The notes under the pieces were generated by a model that ran no database searches, had not been told where the DNA came from, and was given only the letters and a program-made list of their open reading frames with translations. A DNA stretch of 64,000 nt, taken from contig JADKDN010000002.1 in assembly GCA_016718345.1 (NCBI GenBank), forward strand, positions 62,001 to 126,000. Direction: 5' to 3'. The stretch is from Flavobacterium sp. (GTDB lineage Bacteria; Bacteroidota; Bacteroidia; Flavobacteriales; Flavobacteriaceae). Numbering within the stretch: the first letter of the stretch is position 1; the number at the start of each line of letters is the position of its first letter. Shown one piece after another: positions 20,260 to 29,634 of the stretch. The position numbers and the translations under genes are program-made.

Positions 20260-21059
20260 TGATAGCAACTAAATTAAACAGCAAACTATCTTTGAAACTA
20301 ATTTTTTGTTTGGTATTTACACAATTTCTTTTTGCCCAATATACCATACCAGAAAAACCCAGTTTTCAGACTTCGGTCTATGATTATGCCAATATTTTAA
20401 GTACAACAGAAAAAGCACAATTAGAAGAAAAGCTAATCAAATACTCCGATTCAACTACGACTCAAATTGTGGTAATAACCATAGAGAGTTTAAAAGGAGA
20501 AGATATTGGAATTTTAACTCCTAAATGGGGACAGAAATGGGGAATTGGAGGTAGCGAAAAAAATGATAATGGTGTAATAATTTTATTAGCCAAAGCCGAA
20601 AAGAAAATTTGGATTTCTGCTGGCTATGGTTTAGAAGATAGATTAACCGCTGGAATTGGAGGAGAAATCACCAGAAATATAATTATACCTGAATTTAAAG
20701 CAGGAAGTTACTATAATGGTTTAGACAAAGGTACAAGCGCTATAATTGATGTTTTTAAAGGAAAATATAAGGGAGAACGAAAGCAGAATAAAGATAAAGA
20801 TTTCCCCATTTTACCCTTCATTATAATTGTAATTATCCTTCTCGTCTTGATATCAAGAAATAAAGGTGGTAGTGGAAACTCAGGAAATTCTGGTGGCGGA
20901 CCAAGCTTAATGGATGTTATTATTTTGAGCAGTTTAGGGAGAAATAGCGGAGGCGGAAGTTTTGGGGGTGGATTTGGTAGCTCATCTGGTGGAGGTGGAT
21001 TTGGAGGCGGCTTCGGAGGTGGAGGATTCAGTGGCGGTGGAAGCGGTGGAAGCTGGTAG
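20259..21059 (+). CDS. TPM domain protein, exported, with Gly/Ser-rich tail (YgcG type)
   Basis: 266 residues: signal peptide (LKLIFCLVFTQFLFAQ), a TPM domain (VYDYANILSTTEKAQLEEKL ... IGILTPKWGQKWGIG, ISAGYGLEDRLTAGIGGEI), one membrane helix (ILPFIIIVIILLVLI) and a low-complexity GGGSFGGGFGSSSGGGGFGG-type tail. This matches YgcG-like proteins found with LemA. The periplasmic domain is anchored in the inner membrane and the Gly-rich tail is cytoplasmic. Function unknown. Confidence 0.9.
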   Translation: MIATKLNSKLSLKLIFCLVFTQFLFAQYTIPEKPSFQTSVYDYANILSTTEKAQLEEKLIKYSDSTTTQIVVITIESLKGEDIGILTPKWGQKWGIGGSEKNDNGVIILLAKAEKKIWISAGYGLEDRLTAGIGGEITRNIIIPEFKAGSYYNGLDKGTSAIIDVFKGKYKGERKQNKDKDFPILPFIIIVIILLVLISRNKGGSGNSGNSGGGPSLMDVIILSSLGRNSGGGSFGGGFGSSSGGGGFGGGFGGGGFSGGGSGGSW

Positions 21060-21153
21060 CTTCCATCTATCAAAAAATAGTATTATCCTAAATTTATATC
21101 GAACAAAAAAAAATTCATTAGATTTACTACATTATTTAAAGTAATCATTTCAA

Positions 21154-21651
21154 ATGCTTTCACACAAAACGAAATATGCTCTAAAGGCACTACTCTATTT
21201 AGCTCAACAAGAAGAAAATACTATTTCACGTACTATAGAAATTGCTGAGGGAGCTAGTATCCCTAAAAAATTTTTAGAACAAATTCTATTGGATTTAAAA
21301 CGAGGTCACTTTGTAGGTAGTAAACAGGGAAAGTTTGGAGGTTATTATCTTTTAAAATCTAAAGAGACTATAACTTTAGCAGAAATTCATCGCTTTTTTG
21401 ACGGAGCCATTGCCTTACTCCCTTGCGCATCAATCAATTTTTACGAACCTTGTACCGATTGTAAAAATGAGTCTGAATGCTTGCTGCGTCACGGTTTAAT
21501 TGCTATTAGAAACGAAACTTTGAAAGCAATGGAAGGCATAACTATAGCCTCTTTAGAAAAAAAAATAATTTTTTATTTTAAATTCTACTTGTTTTATAGA
21601 ATTAAAGAATTTATATTTGCCTCCGAATTTAATTCTTATTTAACAATCTAA
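21154..21651 (+). CDS. Rrf2-family transcriptional regulator, probable C-terminal overrun
   Basis: MLSHKTKYALKALLYLAQQ opens a typical Rrf2 winged helix (IPKKFLEQILLDLKRGHFV). Four cysteines follow in a C-x8-C-x2-C-x5-C pattern (LPCASINFYEPCTDCKNESE then C), a likely Fe-S or thiol sensing site. The apparent tail after SLEKK (IIFYFKFYLF...) is unlike the family; removing one A from the A9 run near 21556-21564 gives a stop right after SLEKK, so the true protein is probably about 137 residues. Its position ahead of a Met/Cys-ending peptide and a TonB receptor suggests control of a nutrient response, perhaps sulfur; that is inference. Confidence 0.88.
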   Translation: MLSHKTKYALKALLYLAQQEENTISRTIEIAEGASIPKKFLEQILLDLKRGHFVGSKQGKFGGYYLLKSKETITLAEIHRFFDGAIALLPCASINFYEPCTDCKNESECLLRHGLIAIRNETLKAMEGITIASLEKKIIFYFKFYLFYRIKEFIFASEFNSYLTI

Positions 21652-21663
21652 AATTTAAGAAGT

Positions 21664-21774
21664 ATGAAAACGCATGAAACTATGTTGAAATTAAATGTAA
21701 AACAAAACACTAAATCAAATTCAAACACAATGAAGCAAAACAAACTATCATCTATGATGTGCATGTGCAGTTAA
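21664..21774 (+). CDS. 36-residue peptide ending in Met/Cys codons, possible leader peptide
   Basis: ATG at 21664, stop TAA at 21772-21774. The sequence ends KQNKLSSMMCMCS: three Met and two Cys codons in the last seven positions. It lies between the Rrf2 regulator and the TonB-dependent receptor, 49 bases before the receptor ATG. The clustering of Cys and Met codons at the end of a short frame resembles attenuation or leader peptides that sense sulfur amino acid supply. No clear terminator hairpin is visible in 21775-21823. Existence as an open frame is certain; translation and role are inferred. Confidence 0.5.
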   Translation: MKTHETMLKLNVKQNTKSNSNTMKQNKLSSMMCMCS

Positions 21775-21823
21775 AAAAATTTAATTTTAAACTCTACTAT
21801 TCACATATAATATATAAAAATAA

Positions 21824-24372
21824 ATGAAAACAATTAATACAAAAAAAATTAAAATCTTATTCTTTTTTCTAATTTTCTCAACTTCTTATGGCCAAAACCT
21901 TTTGGAAGGCGTTGTAAAAAATAATCAAGATTCACCTATAGAAGGTGTTAATATAGTTCTAAAAGGTACTACCAGCAATTCTACTTCAGATGTTAATGGT
22001 AAATTTAGCATTGAAGCTAAAGAGCTCCCTTTTACAATTATTGTACAATACGCAGGTTTTAATACCAAAGAAATTAAAATAACTGAACTGCCAACTAGCC
22101 CGTTACAAATAGTTATTACTACTGGTGAAGAAAAAATTCTATCGGAGGTAGTTGTTACTTCTAGACGTAGAATAGAAAAAGTACAAGACATTCCAATTGC
22201 AGTGTCAGTAGTAAGTGGTAAACAAGCCGAACAAGCAGGAGCCTTCAATGTGAATCGTATCAAAGAACTTGTTCCGTCTGTTCAACTGTATTCCTCAAAT
22301 CCAAGAAATACTGGTATTAATATTCGCAGTTTAGGTTCACCTTTTGGGCTTACAAATGACGGTATCGATCCTGGAGTAGGTTTCTATGTAGACGGTGTAT
22401 ATTATGCTCGTCCAGCAGCAACTACTTTGGACTTCATTGATGTTGATAGAATAGAGGTATTACGTTCACAAGGGTCATTGTTTGGAAAGAATACCACTTC
22501 AGGTGCTTTTAATATAACTTCTCGTAAGCCAAGTTTTATCTCTGGTGCTGACTTCGAGGTGAGTTACGGTAACTATGCATTTCTACAAGCCAAGGCTTCA
22601 ATTACTGGAGCTCTAAGCAAAAAAATTGCAGGTCGTCTCTCTTTTTCTGGCACACAACGTGATGGTTTAATAGAAAATGTTGTAACTGGAAAACCTACAA
22701 ACACCTTAAACAATCAAGGAATTAGAGGTCAATTATTGTATACCCCCTCCGAAAATACCAATGTATTATTGGCAGCTGACATTACAACCCAACGTCCTGA
22801 TGGATATGCCCAAGTAGTTGCAGGTGTCGCACCTACCAAAAGAGCTCCATACCGTCAATTTGATGCGATTATTGCAGATTTGAATTACCAACTTCCAAGC
22901 CTGAATGCCTTTGACCGTAAGATTGACCAAGATACTCCGTGGCGTTCTGGACAAGACTTAGGAGGAGCTTCCATTAATGTAGATACTAAAATTGGAGGAG
23001 GAACACTTACTTCTACAACAGCTTGGCGTTTTTGGAATTGGGATCCATCCAATGACAGAGACTTTACAGGTCTACAGGTATTAGCAAAATCACAAAATCC
23101 AGCTAGACATACACAGTTTACTCAAGAGGTTCGTTATGCAGGTCAAGTTACCTCTAAACTTAGTGGCGTTGTTGGTGTATTTTTCATAGACCAAGAAGTT
23201 AAAATAGATGGTACTGAAGAATCAGGAAGAGATCAATGGCGTTTTTCTCAAAGCACAACAAGTCCATTATGGGCTACTCCGGGACTTTTGGATGGTTATG
23301 GAATAAAAACTAATTCTAGTATAAATTCAACTAGTGCGGCTGTTTTCGGACAATTGGATTGGGCTGTAACAGAGCGTTTACATGTATTGCCTGGTATAAG
23401 ATACAATTATGACAAGAAAAAGGAGATTATAACCGTAAAACGTATGGAGGTTTGGAAACTAACGACCCTGCCTTAATTGCAATAAAAAGACTAGTATATA
23501 CTGATCAGTCTTTTAAGTCAGATACTGACGACACCGATTTTTCTGGAAATTTGACAGTATCATACAAAGCAACAGACAAAATCAATGCTTATGCCACTTA
23601 TGCAAAAAGTTACAAACCAGTTGGACTAAATGTAGCTGGACTTCCAACCGTTTCTGGTCAACCAGCCCTAGATCTTGCTGTTATTAAACCTGAAGATGTA
23701 AACCATTATGAAGTTGGAGTAAAAACATCACCATTAAAGAACTCCATTTTAAATTTGACATTATTTAATACAGAAATTAGGGATTTTCAAACCAATGTTC
23801 AAGCTGCTGAATTAGGTGTAAATCGTGGTTATTTAGCTAATGCAGATAAAGTACGTGTTAGAGGTGCTGAACTTGATGCTAGTTTTGTTCTAAATAAGAA
23901 TTTAACACTCAACGGTTCTGCAACTTACACTGAAGGTACATATGAGAAATTTACTAATGCTCCTCTTCCATTAGAAGAAACTGGATCACAAGTATCTTTT
24001 AAAGATGTTTCTGGAACTGACTTACCAGGTACCTCAAGATGGGCAGGATCTTTAGGAGGTGAATATACTGAAACTGGAAAATTCTTCGGAAATACTGGGA
24101 AATTCTTTTTAGCTTTAGATTCTTATGCTCGTTCTGAATTTTCATCAAGTCCCTCAGCTTCAAAATATCTGATAGTTGACGGCTATGCCATCTTTAATGG
24201 CCGTTTAGGTTTCCGTGCAACAGAAGGATTATCTCTTTATTTTTGGGGACGGAATCTATTGAATAAAGATTATTTTGAACAATTATTGCCTGCTGGTGGT
24301 AATGCTGGTCATTATGCAGGAGTCCTAGGTGACCAAAGAACCTATGGAATCACATTTAAATATGTCCTGTAG
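21824..24372 (+). CDS. TonB-dependent receptor with carboxypeptidase-like N-terminal domain, one apparent frameshift
   Basis: Signal peptide (IKILFFFLIFSTSYGQ), a CarboxypepD_reg-like domain (LLEGVVKNNQDSPIEGVNIV), a plug (VVVTSRRRIEKVQDIPIAVS ... GVGFYVDGVYYARP, FGKNTTSGAFNI) and a long beta-barrel ending QRTYGITFKYVL. The frame breaks near 23416-23422; adding one A to a run restores KKKGDYNRKTYGGLETNDPA. Full length about 850 residues. It imports a ligand across the outer membrane by TonB energy; no SusD partner is present, so polysaccharide is unlikely and a small ligand more likely. Confidence 0.92.
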
Positions 24373-24394
24373 TATTTATTGAAAGATAATAAGG

Positions 24395-24428
24395 AAAACA
24401 GAACCTTTGAAAAATTGGTTCTGTTTTT
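24395..24428 (+). terminator. Rho-independent terminator after the TonB receptor
   Basis: Stem AAAACAGAACC (24395-24405) pairs with GGTTCTGTTTT, followed by a T run. It lies 23 bases after the receptor stop. Confidence 0.8.
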
Positions 24429-24556
24429 CTACTAAAAATCCATAGACCTAGATTGAAATTTTCTTAAAGTATTAATGAATTTAGAAATATGAAAAAGTAA
24501 TCTTAGTTTTGAAGTATCATATTGAATAATAAACTCGTTTTTTTGTAGCGTTTGTA

Positions 24557-24564
24557 TAAATTTG
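24557..24564 (+). promoter_or_regulatory. -7 promoter box of the DUF2490/chrA unit
   Basis: TAAATTTG matches TAnnTTTG exactly, 12 bases before the ATG at 24577. It overlaps the alternative TTG start at 24562 and so supports the ATG. No well-spaced -33 TTG is obvious. Confidence 0.5.
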
Positions 24565-24576
24565 CAAAAAAAATTA

Positions 24577-25911
24577 ATGAGAATTTTCAAAATATTTGTT
24601 TTTTTTATTTCAGTATGTATTTCCAATGCTCAAACAAAAAAAAATATTGATAACCAGAACATCCTTTGGACTAGATATTACAATCAACTTGTTTTAAATA
24701 ATGCTTGGTCTATTCACACTGAATTTGATAACCGAGTATTTCTAAAACCTTTTCAGCAAAACCTTTATGTCTTTAGAATTCAAGGACGATGTAAGATTAA
24801 CGAAAAATTAGAAACTGGAATTGGCTATGCCTATTTTTCGGTTTCAACACAAGTTCCAGAACTTACTTTTGATTTTCAAATACCCGAAAATAGAGGGCAG
24901 CAAGATCTAACTTGGAAAGAAACCATAAAAGGCATAACCATAAATCAGCGATTTCAAGTGGAGGAGCGATTTATTCGTAATTCGAATAATCAAAGTTTAA
25001 TAGATGGAACTACTTTTTTTTTGAGATTTAGATACCGCCTAATGGGAGATTATACCTTTTGGAAAAAAGAAGATCAAAAATTAAAGTTAGTTGTTTATGA
25101 CGAAATAATGTTAAATGCTGGAAAAAATATAGTGTATAATACTTTTGACCAAAACAGAATTTATGCTGGGTTACAATATGGTTTAAATGAAAATTTAGCA
25201 TTTGAAATAGGGTATTTAAAAAGTTTTCAGCAACGTCCTAATGGAACTGATTACTTTGACAGAGATATTATCAGACTAAGTATTTTTCATAAAATAAATT
25301 GTATTAAGAAAAACAGTGTCAAATTAAAAATAGAAAGAACCCAAAAACCAACCTTCAAGGAAACAGTCCTCTTTTGGACAAAATTGGGTTTCATAAGTTT
25401 TGGCGGACCTGCTGGGCAAGTGGCAATAATGCATGAATTTCTTGTTGAAGAAAAAAAATGGATTAGTGAAAGCAAATTTTTACATGCCCTAAATTATTGC
25501 ATGATATTGCCTGGTCCAGAGGCACAACAACTTGCTACTTACATTGGCTGGATGTTATATGGTACTTGGGGTGGAATTGTGGCAGGAATTCTGTTTATTC
25601 TTCCTTCACTATTTATCTTATTGGGACTTAGTGCTATTTATGTCACATTTGGAACTCTTCCTTGGATTTACGCTCTGTTTTCGGGATTAAAACCTGCAGT
25701 TATAGCTATAGTAATTCTTGCGCTCATCAAAATTAGCAAGAAATCACTCTTAAGTCCATTTCATTATTTTGTTGCGATTACTGCCTTTGTATGCATCTTC
25801 TTTTTTAATATTCCTTTTCCTCTAATCATAATTGGAGCCATAGTAGTTGCCATTTTAATTAGAAAATACTTTCCTAAATTTTTTATTGAAAAAATAATGC
25901 ATCAACTCTAA
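24577..25911 (+). CDS. DUF2490 outer membrane protein continuous in frame with the N-terminal half of a ChrA transporter
   Basis: Residues 1-18 are a signal peptide (MRIFKIFVFFISVCISNAQ). A DUF2490-type beta-barrel follows (ILWTRYYNQLVLNNAWSIHT; RFQVEERFIRN; FFLRFRYRLMGDYTFW; NRIYAGLQYGLNENLAFEIG). From about 25345 the sequence is a CHR domain (FISFGGPAGQVAIMHEFLVE, LPGPEAQQLATYIGWMLYG, then several membrane helices). An outer membrane barrel fused to an inner membrane carrier makes no topological sense. No ATG lies between 25290 and 25380, so two genes have probably been joined by small sequence errors. See the next entry for the second CHR half. Confidence 0.75.
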   Translation: MRIFKIFVFFISVCISNAQTKKNIDNQNILWTRYYNQLVLNNAWSIHTEFDNRVFLKPFQQNLYVFRIQGRCKINEKLETGIGYAYFSVSTQVPELTFDFQIPENRGQQDLTWKETIKGITINQRFQVEERFIRNSNNQSLIDGTTFFLRFRYRLMGDYTFWKKEDQKLKLVVYDEIMLNAGKNIVYNTFDQNRIYAGLQYGLNENLAFEIGYLKSFQQRPNGTDYFDRDIIRLSIFHKINCIKKNSVKLKIERTQKPTFKETVLFWTKLGFISFGGPAGQVAIMHEFLVEEKKWISESKFLHALNYCMILPGPEAQQLATYIGWMLYGTWGGIVAGILFILPSLFILLGLSAIYVTFGTLPWIYALFSGLKPAVIAIVILALIKISKKSLLSPFHYFVAITAFVCIFFFNIPFPLIIIGAIVVAILIRKYFPKFFIEKIMHQL

Positions 25912-25920
25912 ACGAAGCAG

Positions 25921-26649
25921 ATGAAAAGGGGATACTACATAAATAAACATACAATTACTCCAAATATAAAGTTTGCGCCTCTACTATTTTTTAAACAAAT
26001 TGGAACTGCTGTCATTTTATGGATAATTCCCCTTGTGCTTATTTACTCAATATCTAATGACTTTGAATTTTGGCTAAAACTATCTATTTTTTTTACAAAG
26101 AGCGCTTTTGTGACTTTTGGGGGTGCATATGCCGTTTTGCCCTATGTAGCTCAAGTAAGTGTAGAGCAATTTCATTGGTTGACTAATATAGAAATGATTG
26201 ATGGCCTCGCACTTGGAGAAACTACCCCTGGCCCATTAATTATGGTACTTGCATTTGTCGGATTTATGGCTGGATACAATCATTTTGAAAACTCAGTTAG
26301 TATGGGAATACTTGGACTTCTTCTAACTACTTTCTATACGTTTTTGCCTTGCTTTCTTTTCATTTTTGTTGGTGCTCCAATAATTGAGAAGACTCAGAAA
26401 AACAGTAATTTAAAACAAATACTTTCTATTGTTACTGCGGCTGTAGTGGGAGTGATTTTAAACCTAACGGTTTATTTGGGAAAGGTGGTACTGTTTCCAA
26501 ACGAATTTTCGGTTGCAGGATTAGACGTTAGTTTTCTGGCTTGGACTATAATTTCGTTTGTTGCTTTATACAGATTTAAGGTAAACACGATTCTTTGGAT
26601 TGGCTGCAGTGCTGTTTTTGGGGTTGTGAGATTTTATTTTTTACAATAA
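25921..26649 (+). CDS. chrA: ChrA-type chromate transporter, C-terminal half
   Basis: A second CHR domain: SAFVTFGGAYAVLPYVAQVS, DGLALGETTPGPLIMVLAFV, with about five membrane helices. In long-chain ChrA both halves are one protein of about 400 residues. The separation here is a TAA at 25909-25911 in the same frame; restoring one A in the run before 25900 and removing one G from the G4 run near 25930 reads NNASTLNEADEKGYYINKHT straight through. So this is almost certainly one transporter gene from about 25345 to 26649, exporting chromate (or another oxyanion) by analogy with the family. Confidence 0.85.
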   Translation: MKRGYYINKHTITPNIKFAPLLFFKQIGTAVILWIIPLVLIYSISNDFEFWLKLSIFFTKSAFVTFGGAYAVLPYVAQVSVEQFHWLTNIEMIDGLALGETTPGPLIMVLAFVGFMAGYNHFENSVSMGILGLLLTTFYTFLPCFLFIFVGAPIIEKTQKNSNLKQILSIVTAAVVGVILNLTVYLGKVVLFPNEFSVAGLDVSFLAWTIISFVALYRFKVNTILWIGCSAVFGVVRFYFLQ

Positions 26650-26662
26650 ATGAAAAGCAAAA

Positions 26663-26688
26663 AAAGAGGTTGCTTTCACAACCTCTTT
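26663..26688. terminator. Bidirectional terminator between chrA and leuA
   Basis: Perfect 10-bp inverted repeat AAAGAGGTTG (26663-26672) and CAACCTCTTT (26679-26688) with loop CTTTCA, preceded by an A run and lying between two convergent genes. Confidence 0.8.
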
Positions 26689-26737
26689 CTAACTAATAAA
26701 ATAATTATCAAAACTGATTTTATATCAGGTTTTTGAT

Positions 26738-27904
26738 TCAAATCAATATTCCTACGTTGCTCGTTTTTATGATTTCATGAACATCATTATCTAAAACTTC
26801 TTTCTTTCTATCAGCGTACTTCAAAAATTCAAGGTATACAACATCCAACTGAAGTTTTGTAAGTTCATACCCTATTTTCTTGGCTCTATAGGCTAATGCA
26901 GCTCTACCACTTCTAGCAGTAAGAATAATTGCCGACTCAGTAACACCAACATCGTGCGGATCCATAATCTCATAGGTTTCACGATTTTTAATCACCCCAT
27001 CCTGATGAATTCCTGAGCTGTGTGCAAAGGCATTTGCTCCAACTACAGCCTTGTTTGGCTGAACAATCATTCCCATACTATCGGAAACTAACCGGCTAGT
27101 ATCGTATAACAATTTAGAATCAATATTAGTATACAATCCTAAAGTAGGATGTTGTTTCAAAATCATTACTACTTCTTCTAATGCGGTATTACCAGCACGC
27201 TCCCCTATCCCATTTATAGTACACTCGATCTGTCTTGCTCCGTTGATTACTCCAGCAATCGAGTTGGCAGTAGCCAATCCTAAATCGTTATGGCAATGAC
27301 AAGAAAGAACGGCTTTCTCTATTCCTATAACATTTTCTTTAAGATACTTTATTTTGGCTCCGTATTCTTCTGGAAGACAATAACCAGTAGTATCAGGAAT
27401 ATTCAAAACTGTCGCTCCTGCTCTAATGGCTTCAGAGCATACTTTTGCCAAAAATTCGTTGTCTGTTCTACCAGCATCTTCAGCATAAAACTCAACATCA
27501 TCTACAAAAGTTCTTGCATAAGAAATGGCTTCTGCTGCACGCTGAATAATCTCATCTTGTGTAGCATTAAATTTATATTTAATATGAGAATCCGAAGTCC
27601 CTATACCCGTATGAATTCTTGGCTTTTTGGCATATTGCAAAGCTCTTGCCGCCACTTCAATGTCTTCTTTCACGGCTCTTGTCAAGGCACAAACAGTTGC
27701 GTTTTGGACCGCTTTTGAGATTGCTTCAACTGAAATGAAGTCACCTGGACTTGATACTGGAAATCCTGATTCGATAATATCAACACCTAACTCATCTAAA
27801 CGACGAGCAATAATTAATTTTTGCTCCGTATTTAACTTACAGCCAGGAACTTGTTCTCCATCACGTAAAGTAGTGTCAAATATTTGTACTTTTTGATTAT
27901 CCAT
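26738..27904 (-). CDS. leuA: 2-isopropylmalate synthase, short form
   Basis: 388 residues of a DRE-TIM barrel acyltransferase: QIFDTTLRDGEQVPGCKL, the metal ligands in SCHCHNDLGLATAN, INGIGERAGNTALEEV, AFAHSSGIHQDGV. The first step of leucine synthesis, condensing acetyl-CoA with 2-oxoisovalerate. The C-terminal allosteric domain of about 130 residues found in long LeuA is absent, as in other flavobacterial short forms. Homocitrate synthase is the main alternative; GERAGNTALEEV and the overall similarity to flavobacterial LeuA favour LeuA. No other leu genes are nearby. Convergent with chrA. Confidence 0.82.
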   Translation of the reverse strand: MDNQKVQIFDTTLRDGEQVPGCKLNTEQKLIIARRLDELGVDIIESGFPVSSPGDFISVEAISKAVQNATVCALTRAVKEDIEVAARALQYAKKPRIHTGIGTSDSHIKYKFNATQDEIIQRAAEAISYARTFVDDVEFYAEDAGRTDNEFLAKVCSEAIRAGATVLNIPDTTGYCLPEEYGAKIKYLKENVIGIEKAVLSCHCHNDLGLATANSIAGVINGARQIECTINGIGERAGNTALEEVVMILKQHPTLGLYTNIDSKLLYDTSRLVSDSMGMIVQPNKAVVGANAFAHSSGIHQDGVIKNRETYEIMDPHDVGVTESAIILTARSGRAALAYRAKKIGYELTKLQLDVVYLEFLKYADRKKEVLDNDVHEIIKTSNVGILI

Positions 27905-28058
27905 ATCAATAATTAAACTTAATTTTAAATTCTAATTACAAATTTATATTTTAAGGCTTCGAAAGAATACTTTTAAATGCTTAACTTTACAGTATTAAAC
28001 AAAAAAAACAACATAATAAAATACTGATATACAGTATATTAAATACACATTTTTTACG

Positions 28059-29602
28059 ATGGCAAACCCTTCAAAAGATAATCTATTTGTTCTCATTAGT
28101 TCGCTTTCAAAATCAGAAAAAAGACAGTTTAAACTTTACGTAAATCGATTAGGTGATAACACAGATGCTAAATTTTTACAGCTTTTTAATCTTTTGGACA
28201 AAATGAATGAATATGATGAGGAAGAAATCTTAAAAAGTAACATAGTTACTAAATTGCAATTATCGAATCTAAAAGCCCATTTGTACAAACAAATTCTCAT
28301 CAGTTTACGAATGAATCCCGTAAACCAAAATATTCGTATTCAAATTAGAGAGCAATTGGATTTTGCAACAATTTTATACCACAAAGGGTTGTACAAACAA
28401 AGCTTAAAAATTTTGGATAAAACCAAAATGACTGCGCTAGAACACGATGAAAAAAACATTGCCTTTGAAATCGTAGAACTTGAAAAAGTAATCGAATCCC
28501 AATACATCACTAGAAGTATTGTAGGCCGTGCCGATGAGTTGACCATTCAAGCCAAAGAACTCAGCCAACAAAATGTCATTGCGAGTAAGCTTTCTAACTT
28601 ATCGCTTCAACTGTATAGTATCATGCTAAAAAGTGGCTATGCTAAAAGCAAGGAAGAAATGCAAGAAATAATGGCCTATTTCAACAACCAACTTCCAGAA
28701 TATTCCATTGAAGATTTGGGGTTTAGAGAAAAATTATGGCTGTACAAAGCGCATTTGTGGTATAGCTTTCTGGTTCAAGACTTTTTATCCTGTTACAAAT
28801 ATTCCAGCAAATGGGTTAACTTATTCAATGACAATCAACAAATGATTTTCATTAACCCTGTTTGGTACATCAAAGGGAACTCGTATTTACTAGAATGTTT
28901 GTACCTCATCAAGCATAAATCCTACATGAAGGAAGTTTTAGAAAAATTAGAAAAAACCATATCCCTTGATGCTTTCCCTAAAAATGACAACCTAACTACG
29001 CTCTATTTTTTATGCTATTACAACAGCAAATTCAGCTTGCATTTTCTAGAAGGCGATTTTGAAGGTGGGCTGTATTTAGTAGATGAAGTATTGAAAAATT
29101 TAAAGAAAAACGAAGACCGTATCGATGAACACCACATTATGGTTTTTTATTACAAAATCGCCAGTTTATATTTTGGTGCTGGAAATAATAAAAAATGTAT
29201 CGAATATTTAAAGAAAATCATCGACAATAAAAATCTTTCCATGAGAGAGGATTTAATGTGTTTTGCCCGCGTATTAAGCCTTGTGGCGCATTATGAAGCT
29301 GGAATGGATTATCGGTTAGAAGTTCAATTAAAAAGCACCTATAAATTTTTGATTAAAATGAATGATTTGCATGAGGTGCAACGAGAAATGATTAAATTCT
29401 TGAGAAATTTAGGGACTATTTTTCCACACGAACTAAAATCAGAATTCAAAAACTGCATGATCGATTGATTATTTTCGAAAATCATCCTTACGAAAAAAGA
29501 GCGTTCTTGTATCTGGATATCATTTCATGGCTAGAAAGCAAAATAGAAAACAAACCGGTGGCTGAAATTATACAGGAAAAAGCCAAGAAGCTCATTCGGT
29601 AA
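28059..29602 (+). CDS. Helical-repeat (TPR-like) protein of unknown function, one apparent frameshift
   Basis: About 514 residues, all alpha-helical, no signal peptide (MANPSKDNLFVLISSLSKSEKRQF). Degenerate TPR-like pairs appear (FATILYHKGLYKQSLKILDK; KIASLYFGAGNNKKCIEYLKK). The frame stops at 29468, but restoring one A in FKN/FKKL at about 29450-29455 lets it continue LHDRLIIFENHPYEKRAF to IIQEKAKKLIR and a stop at 29602. Conserved in flavobacteria as I recall, function unassigned. Probably a cytoplasmic scaffold. Confidence 0.75.
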
Positions 29603-29634
29603 AAACAAGCAACTATTTTAGTTCATTGTAAATA

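Noticed and set aside
20711..21073. Proline-rich antisense frame at the end of the TPM gene
   Set aside because: It is the complement of the Gly/Ser-rich tail and not protein-like.
24562..24576. TTG start giving five more residues for the DUF2490 protein
   Set aside because: The TTG lies inside the -7 promoter box TAAATTTG; the ATG at 24577 begins a normal signal peptide.
27290..27896. Plus-strand frames inside leuA
   Set aside because: They are shadows of an intact conserved gene on the other strand.
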